From positions 1 through 64,000 of the forward strand of contig JASGJG010000015.1 of assembly GCA_049840835.1 (NCBI GenBank): 64,000 nucleotides of DNA, given 5' to 3'. Both the position numbers and the translations under genes were made by a program. Under the pieces are notes generated by a model that had not been told where the DNA came from, did no database searches, and saw only the letters and a program-made list of their open reading frames with translations. This document shows positions 41,171 to 51,975 of the stretch, piece by piece (position 1 is the first letter of the stretch; every line of letters starts with the position of its first letter). Source of the stretch: JANLTX01 sp049840835 (GTDB lineage: Bacteria > Armatimonadota > Armatimonadia > Armatimonadales > Armatimonadaceae).

Positions 41171-41251
41171 ATGGCGACCTACTTTTCTATGGAGAAAACA
41201 AAATGGCGCTGAAATCGATGTACCTGCGGTACGATGGTGATAGAGTTTTCT

Positions 41252-41782
41252 ATGGAAGATACTTTTGTCTTGGACACACCGGAGCGACACAAAGCGGTCT
41301 CGCACCCGCTACGGCTGGCGATTCTTCGGCTCCTGCTGGACGAAGAGAAGACCAACGAGGAACTGGCAACGGAGTTAGGTGTGGCCTCTGGCAAACTCTA
41401 TTTTCACACCAAGAAACTCTTAGATGTGGGAATGATCACCCTGGTGGGCACCCGGCAGAAGGGCTCAGTGACCGAGAAGCTCTATCGGGCAACGGCGCGC
41501 GGCTTTACGCAGCCTCCCGGCGACGGAGTGAAAGAGCCCAAAAGCATGGCGATTCTGCGCGAGGGACTGGCGCTGTATCAGGCCACTTTCGAAGAGATCG
41601 GGGAGCCACGCTCGATCAGCGGGCACTGGTCCGGCTACCATACCCCGGAGAACGAGCGGGAGTTCCGACGGCTGATGCTAGCGTTAATCGAGGAGTTTCA
41701 GGAGCGCACCGTTCCGCACGGCACACCAAATGCCCGCGCGCTCTCTATCACCGTTCTGCTGCACGCACTGGAAAACAAGTAG
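41252..41782 (+). CDS. ArsR-like winged-helix transcriptional regulator
   Basis: 176 residues. The N-terminal winged helix reads LDTPERHKAVSHPLRLAILR, LLLDEEKTNEELATELGVAS and GKLYFHTKKLLDVGMITLVG, typical of ArsR/HTH_20 regulators. The wing is followed by TEKLYRATARGF and a helical C-terminal domain of unknown ligand. I choose ATG 41,252 (MEDTFVLDTPERHK). The start at 41,234 (MVIEFS) is also possible. No metal-binding cysteines are seen, so it is probably not a metal sensor. The next gene begins inside its 3' end. Confidence 0.82.
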   Translation: MEDTFVLDTPERHKAVSHPLRLAILRLLLDEEKTNEELATELGVASGKLYFHTKKLLDVGMITLVGTRQKGSVTEKLYRATARGFTQPPGDGVKEPKSMAILREGLALYQATFEEIGEPRSISGHWSGYHTPENEREFRRLMLALIEEFQERTVPHGTPNARALSITVLLHALENK

Positions 41783-42384
41783 CCGCTACGCTTGCCCTGT
41801 TGCTTGGCACGCTGGCAAGCGCTCACGCGGATACGATTTTTGATAACTTCGGCGCAGGTAATACCTATCAAGCTGGTAGCTGGGAATTCCGCGGTGAGAA
41901 CAACATCTCACGCATTGACCGGGCGAAGTCGTTTGTTCCATCGCAGAGCTACAGCCTGACCAGTATTGAGACCGCCCTCTACTGGGAAACGGGCGATAAG
42001 AACTTCGATATCAGTATCTACTCGGATGCAGGTGGTGCTCCCGGTACGGCACTTTCTACGTTTACTCAGCTTGCGACTGCGCCTCTGGGTCAGACGATTC
42101 TCTATACGTCGGCTTACTCGGGTATCACGCTGAATGCAGGATCAACCTATTGGGTCGTGATAAACGCAGCCTCCCCAAATAGCAGTGACGGCGGGTTCTG
42201 GCTGGCTTCTTCTCCCACGGATACTGGCTTCTCCACATTTTCCGGCGGCTCCTGGAACACAAGTACCAGTGGCTCTCCTGTGATTCGGGTCAGCGGCACA
42301 CTCACAGCAGCGGCTCCCGAACCTGCTTCTCTTGTTTTGCTGTGCCTTGCAACACCACTTCTCTTCCGGAAGCGACACTCATGA
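41779..42384 (+). CDS. PEP-CTERM-sorted secreted protein, start codon unclear
   Basis: About 200 residues. A signal-peptide core (VAATLALLLGTLASAHA) is followed by a beta-rich domain: TIFDNFGAGNTYQAGSWEFR, IETALYWETGDKNFDISIYS and GSTYWVVINAASPNSSDGGF, matching the choice-of-anchor type of exported proteins. The C-terminus is a PEP-CTERM signal: PEPASLVLLCLATPLLF then RKR, processed by an exosortase. No ATG, GTG or TTG fits directly before the signal core: codons before 41,779 run into the regulator gene in another frame. An indel or deletion has probably removed the natural MKK-type start. The stop overlaps the next ATG. Confidence 0.75.
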   Translation, partial: VAATLALLLGTLASAHADTIFDNFGAGNTYQAGSWEFRGENNISRIDRAKSFVPSQSYSLTSIETALYWETGDKNFDISIYSDAGGAPGTALSTFTQLATAPLGQTILYTSAYSGITLNAGSTYWVVINAASPNSSDGGFWLASSPTDTGFSTFSGGSWNTSTSGSPVIRVSGTLTAAAPEPASLVLLCLATPLLFRKRHS

Positions 42385-45300
42385 AATCTCTCTTTGCTCT
42401 TGCTTTGCCGCTTGTCTTGCTTGGCAGTGCCGCACGTGCGGATGTCACGCGAATCTGGCTGCTGCGTGCCGGTAGTGCGGACCGGGGCACACATCTCTGG
42501 GTGGAAAAGGCACAAGCATCAGACACCAAAGGCACGCTCCACGGCATCATCGCCGGGCAGGCGCTCCCACTTACCCCCAGCGTACCGACCGACAAACTGG
42601 TGGTCGATTCTCAGGGTTTCGTATCTGGTGGAACACTCACTCTTCCGGCCAAAACGTTCACCGATATCGGGAAAAGCTCATTGGACTTGAAGCTTGCAGC
42701 GGGCGCAGTGCTGACCGTGGATGCCAATGCAGGTGTCACGCTGAAAAAAGCCGATGTCACTATCGGGCTGCCCTTTGGGAAGAATGGCAATACCCAGCCG
42801 ACTCTCGCGCTCAATAGTGATCTGGTCTTTGCGAAAAACGGAGACATCAAGATCGAGGTGAATAGCGGTGCACTGGCGGGTGGAACCAACAAAATCGGAA
42901 TGGCAGGTTTCTCCCTGAGCAGTATCGGGAGCATGCATGTTCTCTGGGACCATAAGCCCGGCGCGGGCAACGATACGTTTTTGTGCGAGTTAACCAATGT
43001 TAAAGTGGCGGTACCTCTTACCCGGCGTGCTGGCTCAGGATAGTACTCGCCAGAACGGGGGCATCGAGTTATCGGCCAGCAAGCTGACAGTGGATAACGA
43101 TGGCAATGTCAGCGCCGACGGCGATCTGGCACTGGACTCCGCGCCCGGAATTCAGATTCCGCTGGCGAAGCCCATGGACTTTGTGCTGACCGTGCATCAC
43201 TTCAAGTGCACGCTGGATAAGAGCAAGGTAACGCCCAAAGAACTTACTGCCGACCTGACTCTTCCCGCGACGTTTACGACCGATGTGGATAACAACCCGG
43301 ACCGGGTAACGATTGCCGGAATCTCAGTCGATAATACCGGCGACCTCTACGCGAATCAGACGAAGACATTCTCCTGCCGCTGGAACGGTTTTCGGCTCAA
43401 TGCCCCAAATGGCTTCACCATCGACCTTTCCGAGACACAGGGTAAGGGTGGTGATGGTACAAGCGAGATATGGGAGGGCGTGAAGCTCCCCCAGGCCAAG
43501 CTCTCTCTACCGGATAAACTCAAAGGCTCTAACGGAATGCCGCTTGAAGTCGATGTGACTGGCGGTCTTATCGATGAGCATGGCTTCACCGGAGTTGTAG
43601 ACGCCACGAATGTAGGTAGTGCGAAGGTGGAGGACTTCCAGGCCCGACTCAATCGACTGAAGCTCACAGTGGAGCGCGGCGAGGTGATGGATTCTCTGCT
43701 GGAAGGAACGATATCGGGAATTCCTGGCTGGGATGGTGACCTGGGACTCAAAGGGCAGGTCGCCGCCTCGGGCTCGTTCGGTCTTGAAGTCTCGACCTCG
43801 ACACCTATCTCGCTGCCAGGAATGCACGCCAAACTCCAAGTAGACCAGGGGAAGCTGGATAAAGCCGACGATGGCACATTCTCTTTGCTGGCATCGGGCT
43901 CCGTGACCTTAGACGACAATGTGGATACGGTGGGCGGCGCTATCTTCCGGTTTACCAACCTCGGCATCGATAAGAACGGTGACTTCGTAGGCGACCGCGA
44001 TCAGACTCTCTTTATGGAGCTGCCGGAGCCAATCGTCAAAGAGTTCGGACCTGTTACGCTCAGTGTGTCGAAAGTAGGCTTCGGCAAGCAAAAGAGGGGG
44101 AACGAGGCAGACCGACGCTGGTTTATGGCCTTCGATGGTGGCGCGGCGCTCGGTGGCGATCTGCCTGTCTCCATCGGCGGCGACTTCGAGGGGCTCTATG
44201 TCTGGGAGAGCCTGGACCACCACAGCTTCCCTGATATCGATATCAAAGGCCTGCATGTCGATCTGGGTATCGATGATGTTCTCACGCTAGAGGGAGATCT
44301 ACGAACGTCCGAAGCCGCACTTCCGGTGAGCCACCAGATGGTCACAGTAAAAGACAAGAATGGTAAGGCGCTCAAGTACATCACCGGGGATATCAACGTT
44401 GGGCTGCCGTTCCTGAAAACCGCCGCGCCTATCAATGCGGGGCTTAAGTTACTGGTGGCACCGCGCTCCTGGTACATTCTCGGCGGCGCCACAATCCCCT
44501 CACCTATCGTTTTAGGGCAGTCGGGGCTGGCGCTCGGTGGGTTTTTCGCCGGTATCGGTCACAATGTCGCCCGCTATCCCGCGGGAGCAGTCGGCATTCC
44601 CAGTGTGAACTACGACCTGATTCCTGACCCGGACAATACCACGGGGCGCTCCGTCGCCTTTACTATTACGGCGGGAACACGAGTGCAGACCATGGTGCCT
44701 ACACCACTGACTCCTGCTCTCTGGGGCGACCTCGCCCTCACAGTGGATGTCGATCCGCTGGATATCTCCTTGAATGGGAACCTTTTCCTGGCCGATCCGC
44801 CGCTAGGTACCCCAGGCATTCCCGCCGACCCCATGAAGCAGAGCCGTGTACTGTCGGGCAGTATTGGTCTCCACACCGAGCCGGACCTGGCCTTCTATGC
44901 GCATCTCGGTGTCGATCTTAACTTCCCCACACGTGACAAGTGGGTGATCAAAGAAACGGGCGCCGTGGATCTAACACTGGATAAAAAGGGATTCTCTGCA
45001 TTCGCAGGTGGACCGATCAATGCGGACCGGACCAATCACACGGTGGATATCCAGAATCCCTTTGAGATCAAACTCAACCTGCCCGGTCTCGGTGAGCTTG
45101 CTCCACTTCAGGGCGCACTGACCTTTGTAGCAACCCCCACTAAGAATCACCAGGCTGTAGAGATCACTGCGGCCAATCCACCCGATGGGGTGAAAGCCGA
45201 GCTGAAGGCAGCGGCAAAGTGGAAGCAGACCTTCGATAAGAAGGGCGATGTCGATGTAGGTGTCACGATCCATTATGAAGCCAGCGGAACTATCGACCTG

Positions 45301-45660
45301 GAAACCTACTTAGGGCTGGAGGGCGAGTTCTCGGGATCGCCTTTAGGAAGCCTGATGAAGGGCAGTTTTACGATTCCGAACCTGCCCGCACCGAACGCCT
45401 ATTTCTACGGAGACGCCTGGGCGAAGGCCAGCGTGGAAAACGCCAAGATAGAGGCATCTAAAGGCCCGTTCGATGCAAGTGTCACTGCGAACCTGACAGG
45501 CTGGCTGGAAGGGCAGATCCTCTTCTACTACGGCGGCGCCACCACAGCGGGTGGTGGCATCTCGCTGGAAGGCGACATTACCGGAAATGTCTCCGCGAAG
45601 CTCTTTAAGACCTGGACCTTCCCGGTCAGCACCCATCAGAAAATCGAGAAAAGCCTGTGA
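42381..45660 (+). pseudogene. Giant secreted beta-rich protein, function unknown, one frameshift
   Basis: About 1,093 residues when one indel is corrected. A signal peptide (MKSLFALALPLVLLGSAARA) starts it at 42,381, overlapping the PEP-CTERM stop (ATGA). The body has repeated beta units with alternating polar and hydrophobic residues and recurrent phrases of the form (T/S)VDNDGNVSADGD, VDNTGDLYAN and GIDKNGDFVGD, suggesting an internally repeated structural fold such as a large shell or adhesin, or a lipid-bridge (AsmA-like) scaffold. A shift near 43,016 separates VKVAVPL from LPGVLAQDSTRQNGG. I recognise no catalytic motif. The stop overlaps the next start (GTGA). Confidence 0.7.
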
Positions 45661-48600
45661 ACCGACCACTTCTCACCGTCGGCCTCGTCGCGCTGACGAT
45701 ACCACTTTGCACCTCTATCCGTGCCCAGAATCCGGAAGCCGAGCGCTTTGCAGTTATGGGTGTCCCAGCAAAAAAAGGGACTGCGTTGGAGGTTCGTCTG
45801 CTCTGGCTCCCGAAAACCGGCTGGCTGCCCGCAGGCGGCTTCGCGCTCTATAAGGCAAAGGGAGCTGGGGCGCTGACCAAGATCGCAACCCTGAGACCCG
45901 ATTCCACCCTGCTGCCCGCGGACCTGAGTGCTAAAGCGAACCTGGGGGCGACAACCGCAAAGCTGACCGAGCGTGCGGCACGCCCCGCATCGGCGCTGAC
46001 CGCGTTTCGAGATTTTAAGACCACACTCGAAGCGCCCGCAAGTCAGCTCAAGCCCCCTGCTCTGGTTCGAAAGCAAGCAGATACTCTGGCCTCCGTGAAG
46101 CGCCTGGAGCCAATTCGCCAGGCAAAGAACACCGGGAAGAAGGCCGCGCCCACGCCTGCTGAAGAGGCAGAGGCGCTTCGGGGGCAGATCGCGCTCGCCG
46201 CACTCACTGACCGCGATAAAGCCCAGAAACTGGCGCTAGCCTACAATGATCCCGAAGTCTCTGAGGGGGACTCGGTCAAGTATGTGCTGCGCGGTCTGGA
46301 GGCAAACGGAGCCGAGCAGGCCACTGCACTGGGAACCGTCACTGTGGTCGTCCGCGCCGCGGATGCCACACCCCCCCACCCGATGCAACGGGCTTTGCCG
46401 CAGTACAAATCGATCAGGACTCTGCCGCACTGCACTGGGAAGACCCCACAGAGAGCGAGTCAGACAAGCTAGTTCTGCCGCGCTACGATGTCTATCGCGA
46501 CGAAACGAAGCGTAACCCCTCTCCGATTCTCCTGACCAGCCATGAAACGGCTTCGGGGGCAGCTTCCTCGCTGGTCTCGTTCCAGGACGACAAGGTAGCA
46601 CTTGGTAATCATACCTATCGATTAACGCTGACCGATGCCTTCGGGCGAACCTCCCCCCCTGTGACAACCACGGTCACTATGACCGACCTGCGAGTTCCCA
46701 CACCGGTAGCCGGGGCCTTCGCCCGCTACGAGCTAGATCGCAGCACACTCGGCAGGCCAGGTGGCCTGCGCCGCTATGTTCGGCTTTACTGGGCTGCTCC
46801 GGTAGATAAGCGCTCCGTGGTGTTCGATATTACGCGAGTCGATGCCGACAACGCAGCGAGTCGCACACCACTAACAGGCACTACCCCTATACCTGGCGAT
46901 CCCTCGGGTGTGGGCGGTATGACGCTTGCAGACCTGTTCGGTCTTATCGGCAGCGACTACCTTTTAGGCGCGATGGTTTCCGCATCGACGCCTGCACAGC
47001 AAGCGCGGTTAACGGGCCTGGCTCCTACCGAAGTTACTCGTACGTTTGTAGAGCAGAAGTTACGGGCGGTACTTCTGGCGATGAGTGTCACCGATGTTGG
47101 TGCAGAGTTTCCGACTCTCCAGGGCAACCTCAACGATATGGCGGCCCGGATTCGCACAACAACGGACTCTAACACATCGCCCGACCACTACTATCGCTAC
47201 GAGCTGACGGCGAGCTATGCCGGGGTCACCGGGGCGCACCGCACTGTCGCCGCACTGTCCTCTCCTATCGGTATCCCGCTCACGGTACAGCCGGGCACTC
47301 CCACAGCAAGTGGTCAGTGGACCCGAAATACGTTCATGGATGCCGGGTCGCTTACGCCAACTGGCACGTTCCGCGATGCGCCTCCGGCAGCAGGTACAGG
47401 CGCCTTTGTGAAACCAAATGTGAGCGCACGGACCGTAACCCGCCCCAGCACCATCAATCCCATTCCTGCCCGGCTCGGCGGCACGGTAAACCTGAGCTGG
47501 AGCGCGGTGAGCCAGACCTCCCAGATGCGCTACCGAATCTACCGCGCTGTGGCGACAGGCTTCTTCCCGGAGGGCGTAAATGTCAGCCAGACCGGTACAG
47601 GAATCGGCAAGCATGTCACTGTTTCTGGTGGTGGTCTCAAGAAAGTGTACTACTCGCAGTACAACAGCCTGAAAGACACCGACTACCTGCTACTGGGTAG
47701 CACCGACAAAACGACCTGGAGCGATCCCCTGCCGCCAAGCCAGCGGTGCGTGTATCTGTACAAGGTGGAAGCGGTCAACCGCTGGAACATTGCAAGCACA
47801 CGAAGCGCGCCACTAGCAGTGAGTGCGGGAGCCACACTGCCACCGTCCATACCGAGCCTGCTTTCCGTGAAGCCACAGGCAATCGAGAATGTCGATGGCG
47901 CTCTGGCTCTGACCTTCTCCCCGAATCCCACAGAAGAGCGAGTTACGGAGTACCGCGTGCTCCGTATGGCGATTCCAGTGACCACACAGGTCACTATGAC
48001 TGCTCCGGCAGTTCGTGTTGCCAGTCTCGGTGCGCCGCCCGTAACCTCCCAGATTCAAAAGCCCCGTGTCTCACAGATAGTGGGTAACAAGCAGCTCGCT
48101 CCCCAGGATCCGGTAAGCCCAACGGGTTGGATTCCCCTCGGCACGATTCGGGGTAACACGCACGGGTGGAGCGTTCAAGGCAATTCAGCAGCTGCCTCCT
48201 GGAGCTGCCGCGGTCAATTTCCAGAAACTGACCGGCTACCAACAGATAGGCAAAGTGGCTGTGCCGCTGGGCTCCAGCCCCATCAGCCTGAACTATGTTG
48301 ATATGACCGCAAAGCCAGGCACAGAGTACGCCTACCGACTTGTAGCCGTCAACGACGATACCATCGGCTCCTTCGGATCGAATGTGCTGGATGGCAGGCC
48401 GTTCACCAAGACCCCGAAACCTACTGGCGGTATGGCGACCTGGAATCAAGCTGGTCGGACTGTAAACCTGACCTGGAATGCCACACCGGGTGCGGGCGGC
48501 TACTTTGTCCGCCGCAAGCAGGCTAACAGCCCGGCGCTCCAGCTTGGTGCGCTCGTGGCTCCGACAACCGCATTCGCTGACCCGGATGCCCGCGCGGGCC

Positions 48601-49756
48601 GTACCTACATCTACCAGATATTCGCCTCCGACACCGCAGGCGGTATCTCCGACCCGCTAGAAGTCAGTATCACGACCACAGGTGAGACCGAGGTTTGCCC
48701 CCCGGTCCGAATGGTCCTGCAGCCAACCCCAAGAATAATCCAAAAGAAGGCCCAGGTACGAAACCTGGACCAGGAACCAAGCCGGGACCAGGTACGAAAC
48801 CAGAGCCGGATCCCAAGCAACCTGCCGAATCGGGTACGCCGACCTTCGGGCAGCCCATCTTGCTGGAAAACAACATCCAGCTCAATGTGCTCTCCATGAA
48901 GTACACGGTAGAGGCGCACCCCGACTACGATGGCACAATGCCTCAGCCTGATCAAAAGCTGGTTTGGATTACGTTCTCCGTGAAGAACCTGGAAAAAGAA
49001 GAGACACGCCAGTTCGCCGGGTTCGACGTAACCATTCTCGATGACGCGGGTAATGGCTACACAGGTGGCAGTACGGAGAACTCCACAAGCCGACAGAGTA
49101 CAGGCAACAAGGATTTCTTCGTGCAGATGCAGCCGGGTCAGAGCATCGGTGCCGACCCCGCAACGGATGAGCTTTCGGCAGCGATCATCGTGCCGTTCAA
49201 TGCCAAAATCGTGACATTGAAGCTTAACAAAAGCCTGGTCACCGCAAAGGGTGAGCGAATCACCTACAACCTGACTGGCAAGAACGCAATCACGCCGCTA
49301 CCTGCCTACGCCGCCACGAACCCTGGCCTTGTCGAACCGGGCAAGTACTATCCCGCTGGCTACTTCGCCATTCGATTCGACTCGCTCAAACTCACGGAAG
49401 AACCCGTGTACACCAAAGCACCGCTCGAGCAGGACATGCGCTATGTGGTGGCCTCCTTCACTGCGAAGAACACCTTTACAAAGAAGATCAGCACCTTCGA
49501 GTTAGCCGCCGGTCAGAGCGAGGAAATCTTCGTTACTGACACCGAAGGCAATAAATACAAGATAGCGGGCGATCCGAACTACGCGTTCCGCCATGGCACG
49601 AGAGATGAGCATCCAGAGACTCAGCAGCTCGATTTGAATGAAGAGGTCAGGTACCGCTACATCTTCCAGGTACCGAAAAACGCGAAGATTGCCTCTATTA
49701 CCTTTGGCCAGACCCGCTACGGCCATATCTACAAACTTGATCTAGAAAAGCCTTAA
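45657..49756 (+). pseudogene. Secreted fibronectin-III-like protein ending in a DUF4352-like region, three frameshifts
   Basis: Corrected, this is one protein of about 1,366 residues. GTG start at 45,657 with a signal peptide (LLTVGLVALTIPLCTSIRAQ). Several FN3-like repeats follow: LNLSWSAVSQTSQMRYRIYR-type, ALTFSPNPTEERVTEYRVLR and VNLTWNATPGAGGYFVRR. Next is a Pro/Gly linker and a tail (about 48,840 on) homologous to the three following genes. Frameshifts lie near 46,375 (a run of seven C), 48,180 and 48,695 (a run of six C). The reading frames join with family-consistent sequence at each, so I take them as sequencing errors. It probably displays carbohydrate- or protein-binding modules outside the cell. 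Confidence 0.72.
48752..48812 (+). repeat. PGPGTK-type linker repeat inside the FN3-like gene
   Basis: In the frame that continues to 49,756 this stretch encodes about four copies of a GPGTKP hexapeptide, giving a Pro/Gly-rich hinge between the FN3 modules and the C-terminal domains. The DNA repeats are imperfect 18-mers (for example around 48,757, 48,775 and 48,793). Confidence 0.8.
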
Positions 49757-49771
49757 AGGAGACTCACACCA

Positions 49772-50857
49772 ATGAAATCCGTTTCTATTTTCGCACTAAC
49801 GCTGGCCCTGGGAGTAGTTGCCGTTGCAGCGCCACCGAAAAAGCCTACCAAGCCGCCAGTAAAACCGGCAGCGAAACCAACTCCCAAGCCGCCCTCCAGC
49901 CCTGGTGTCAAAGGGGCTGGTCAGGTGGCAGGTGGCGTGCTCAAGTTCGGTGATCTATTCGCCCTGAAGTCCGGATTCACGTATCAGATTCTCTCCGCAA
50001 GATACTCCCTGGAACCGTTTGAATGCTACGAGACACTGGCTCCGAGCACAGGTGAGAAGCTGTTGATTCTTACTGTAGCCACAAAAAACAACAAACGTGG
50101 TGAGGACAACTTTTTCGGCGATCACCTATATCAGGCTGTAGACGATAAGAACCAGAACTACGAAAACAGTAGCTACCTGCTTCGCAGCCAACCCGGCGTA
50201 GGATTCAGCCCCACACTCAAACCGGGTCAGGGAATTGGCCAGGGCGGCACGGACCCACTGGAAGTCGCTTTCAAAATGCCCAGCGATACCCGGCTTGTGA
50301 AGCTAATTCTCAAGCTTGGCCGTGAGGGTACCAGTGAGGAAGTCACACGCTTCTTTCTGGCGGGGGCCACAGAGGCGGAGGCGGGTGGCAAGCCTGACCC
50401 GAAGAACCTGATTACTCCCCTACCTGCCTGGGCACAAAAAGGAGCCATTGTTCCGGCAGACCAGTATGTACCTAGCTGGACCTATCAGTTTAAACTCAAT
50501 GGATTCTCTAAGGCGGACAAAAAGGGCGATGAAGATGCAGAAGAAGGTAAGCAGTGGGTCTACGCCAATGTCATGGTGAAGAACCCTTTCCATAACAAAC
50601 AGAACCTCTTTGACTTCTCTGGTGGCGATGACATCCGACAAATGGTTCTGATAGACGGCGATGGCGAAAAGTACCCTGCCTCGTATCTGCTCAAAGCTAA
50701 GCAGGATGAGACCTATGAGGGAGAGCTGGAACCGGGCGAGGAAAAAGCCTACCGGGTAGCCTTCTTGGTGCCCAAAGATGCCACATTCAAATCCGTCCGC
50801 CTGGGCGCGCCGCGCAGCAACCTGTTCGCCTTTGATGCCAGTACGGCTGGCAAGTAG
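49772..50857 (+). CDS. Tandem secreted paralogue A, DUF4352-like
   Basis: 361 residues, intact, with an AAGGAGA ribosome site. A signal peptide (SIFALTLALGVVAVA) precedes a Lys/Pro-rich linker (PPKKPTKPPVKPAAKP). Two beta-sandwich domains follow, the first FGDLFALKSGFTYQILSARY to KLLILTVATKNNKRG, the second YQFKLNGFSKADKK to KQWVYANVMVKNP and MVLIDGDGEKYPASYL. The layout (a strand, then a V-x-V-x-KN signature, then a D-GDGEKY strand) resembles DUF4352/TRF2-like accessory domains used in adhesion or complex stability. It lies 15 bp after the FN3-like gene. Confidence 0.8.
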   Translation: MKSVSIFALTLALGVVAVAAPPKKPTKPPVKPAAKPTPKPPSSPGVKGAGQVAGGVLKFGDLFALKSGFTYQILSARYSLEPFECYETLAPSTGEKLLILTVATKNNKRGEDNFFGDHLYQAVDDKNQNYENSSYLLRSQPGVGFSPTLKPGQGIGQGGTDPLEVAFKMPSDTRLVKLILKLGREGTSEEVTRFFLAGATEAEAGGKPDPKNLITPLPAWAQKGAIVPADQYVPSWTYQFKLNGFSKADKKGDEDAEEGKQWVYANVMVKNPFHNKQNLFDFSGGDDIRQMVLIDGDGEKYPASYLLKAKQDETYEGELEPGEEKAYRVAFLVPKDATFKSVRLGAPRSNLFAFDASTAGK

Positions 50858-50877
50858 CGAATTACGAAAGACCAATA

Positions 50878-51957
50878 ATGAAACTCGTTTCTATTTTTGC
50901 CCTGACATTGGCTGTGGGGGCGGTCGCACTCGGAGCACCGCCCAAAAAACCTACCCCTAAGAAACCGACCGCCAAACCCACTCCGGCCAAACCGCAGCAG
51001 CCCGGTGTCAAAGGCGCGTCGCAGATGGCAGGTGGCGCCATTCGCTTCGGTGATCTGTTTGCATTGCGCTCGGGCTTTACCTACCAGATTCTTTCCGCTC
51101 GATACTCGCTTGACCCACTCAACGATTACGAGCACGATGCTCTCAGTCCCGACGAAAAGTTTCTGATTCTCAAGGTCGCGATCAAGAACAACCGCCAGGG
51201 CAGCGACAACGATACAGGCGGCGAGCTTCTGCAGGCCGTGGACGCAACCAATAAAACCTACGATAGCGGGCGCTACTCTCTTGCGAGCAAACCTGGGGAG
51301 GAATTCTCTGTGAACCTGAAGCCCGGCCAGGGATTAGGTCAGGGTGGCGTCGATCCACTGGAGGTCTCGTTCAAGGTCAATAAAGACGCGAAAATCGTCA
51401 AGTTGATTCTCAAGAATGGGCGTGAGGGCACTAAGGAGGAAGTCTTGCGCTTCTTTCTGGCCGGGGCTACCGAGGCGGAAGCGGGCGGAAAGCCCGATCC
51501 TAAAAACATAGTTTCCCCGCTGCCTGCCTGGGCATCGGAGGGCTCTATGGTTCCAGTAGGACAGCCTATACCCAGCTATACTTACTTCATGACCCTGACC
51601 GGTTTTTCGACCGCCACGCTCTCTGGAGAAGAGGCAGAAGAAGGCAAGAAGTGGATATTTGCCAACATCAAGGTCAAGAATCCCTGGAAAACCAAGAAGC
51701 AGGGATTGTTCGATTTCTACGGTGGTGACAATATCGGCAATCTGGTCTTGATCGATGGTGATGGGGAGAAATACCATGCGTCTAAGTTCTTGAAAGCGAA
51801 GAAAGACGAGCAACCAAGCGACGAACTCGACCCCAACGAAGAAGTATCGTTCCGAATCGGTTTCCAGGTTCCGAGCGATGCGACTTTCAAGACCGCCAAA
51901 CTCGGCTCCTCACGGGGGCACCTCTTTGTCTTCGATGCCAGTACGGCGGGCAAATAG
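50878..51957 (+). CDS. Tandem secreted paralogue B, DUF4352-like
   Basis: 359 residues, intact. It begins MKLVSIFALTLAVGAVALGA, then a PKKPTPKKPTAKPTPAKP linker. It has the same two-domain layout as paralogue A and shares FGDLFALRSGFTYQILSARY, ILKVAIKNNRQGSDN and GLFDFYGGDNIGNLVLIDGD. It is closer to paralogue C than to A. The gap from A is 20 bp, so all three are in one transcript. The pattern looks like recent tandem duplication of one secreted component. Confidence 0.8.
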   Translation: MKLVSIFALTLAVGAVALGAPPKKPTPKKPTAKPTPAKPQQPGVKGASQMAGGAIRFGDLFALRSGFTYQILSARYSLDPLNDYEHDALSPDEKFLILKVAIKNNRQGSDNDTGGELLQAVDATNKTYDSGRYSLASKPGEEFSVNLKPGQGLGQGGVDPLEVSFKVNKDAKIVKLILKNGREGTKEEVLRFFLAGATEAEAGGKPDPKNIVSPLPAWASEGSMVPVGQPIPSYTYFMTLTGFSTATLSGEEAEEGKKWIFANIKVKNPWKTKKQGLFDFYGGDNIGNLVLIDGDGEKYHASKFLKAKKDEQPSDELDPNEEVSFRIGFQVPSDATFKTAKLGSSRGHLFVFDASTAGK

Positions 51958-51975
51958 CCAGAGACAAGTAACACC

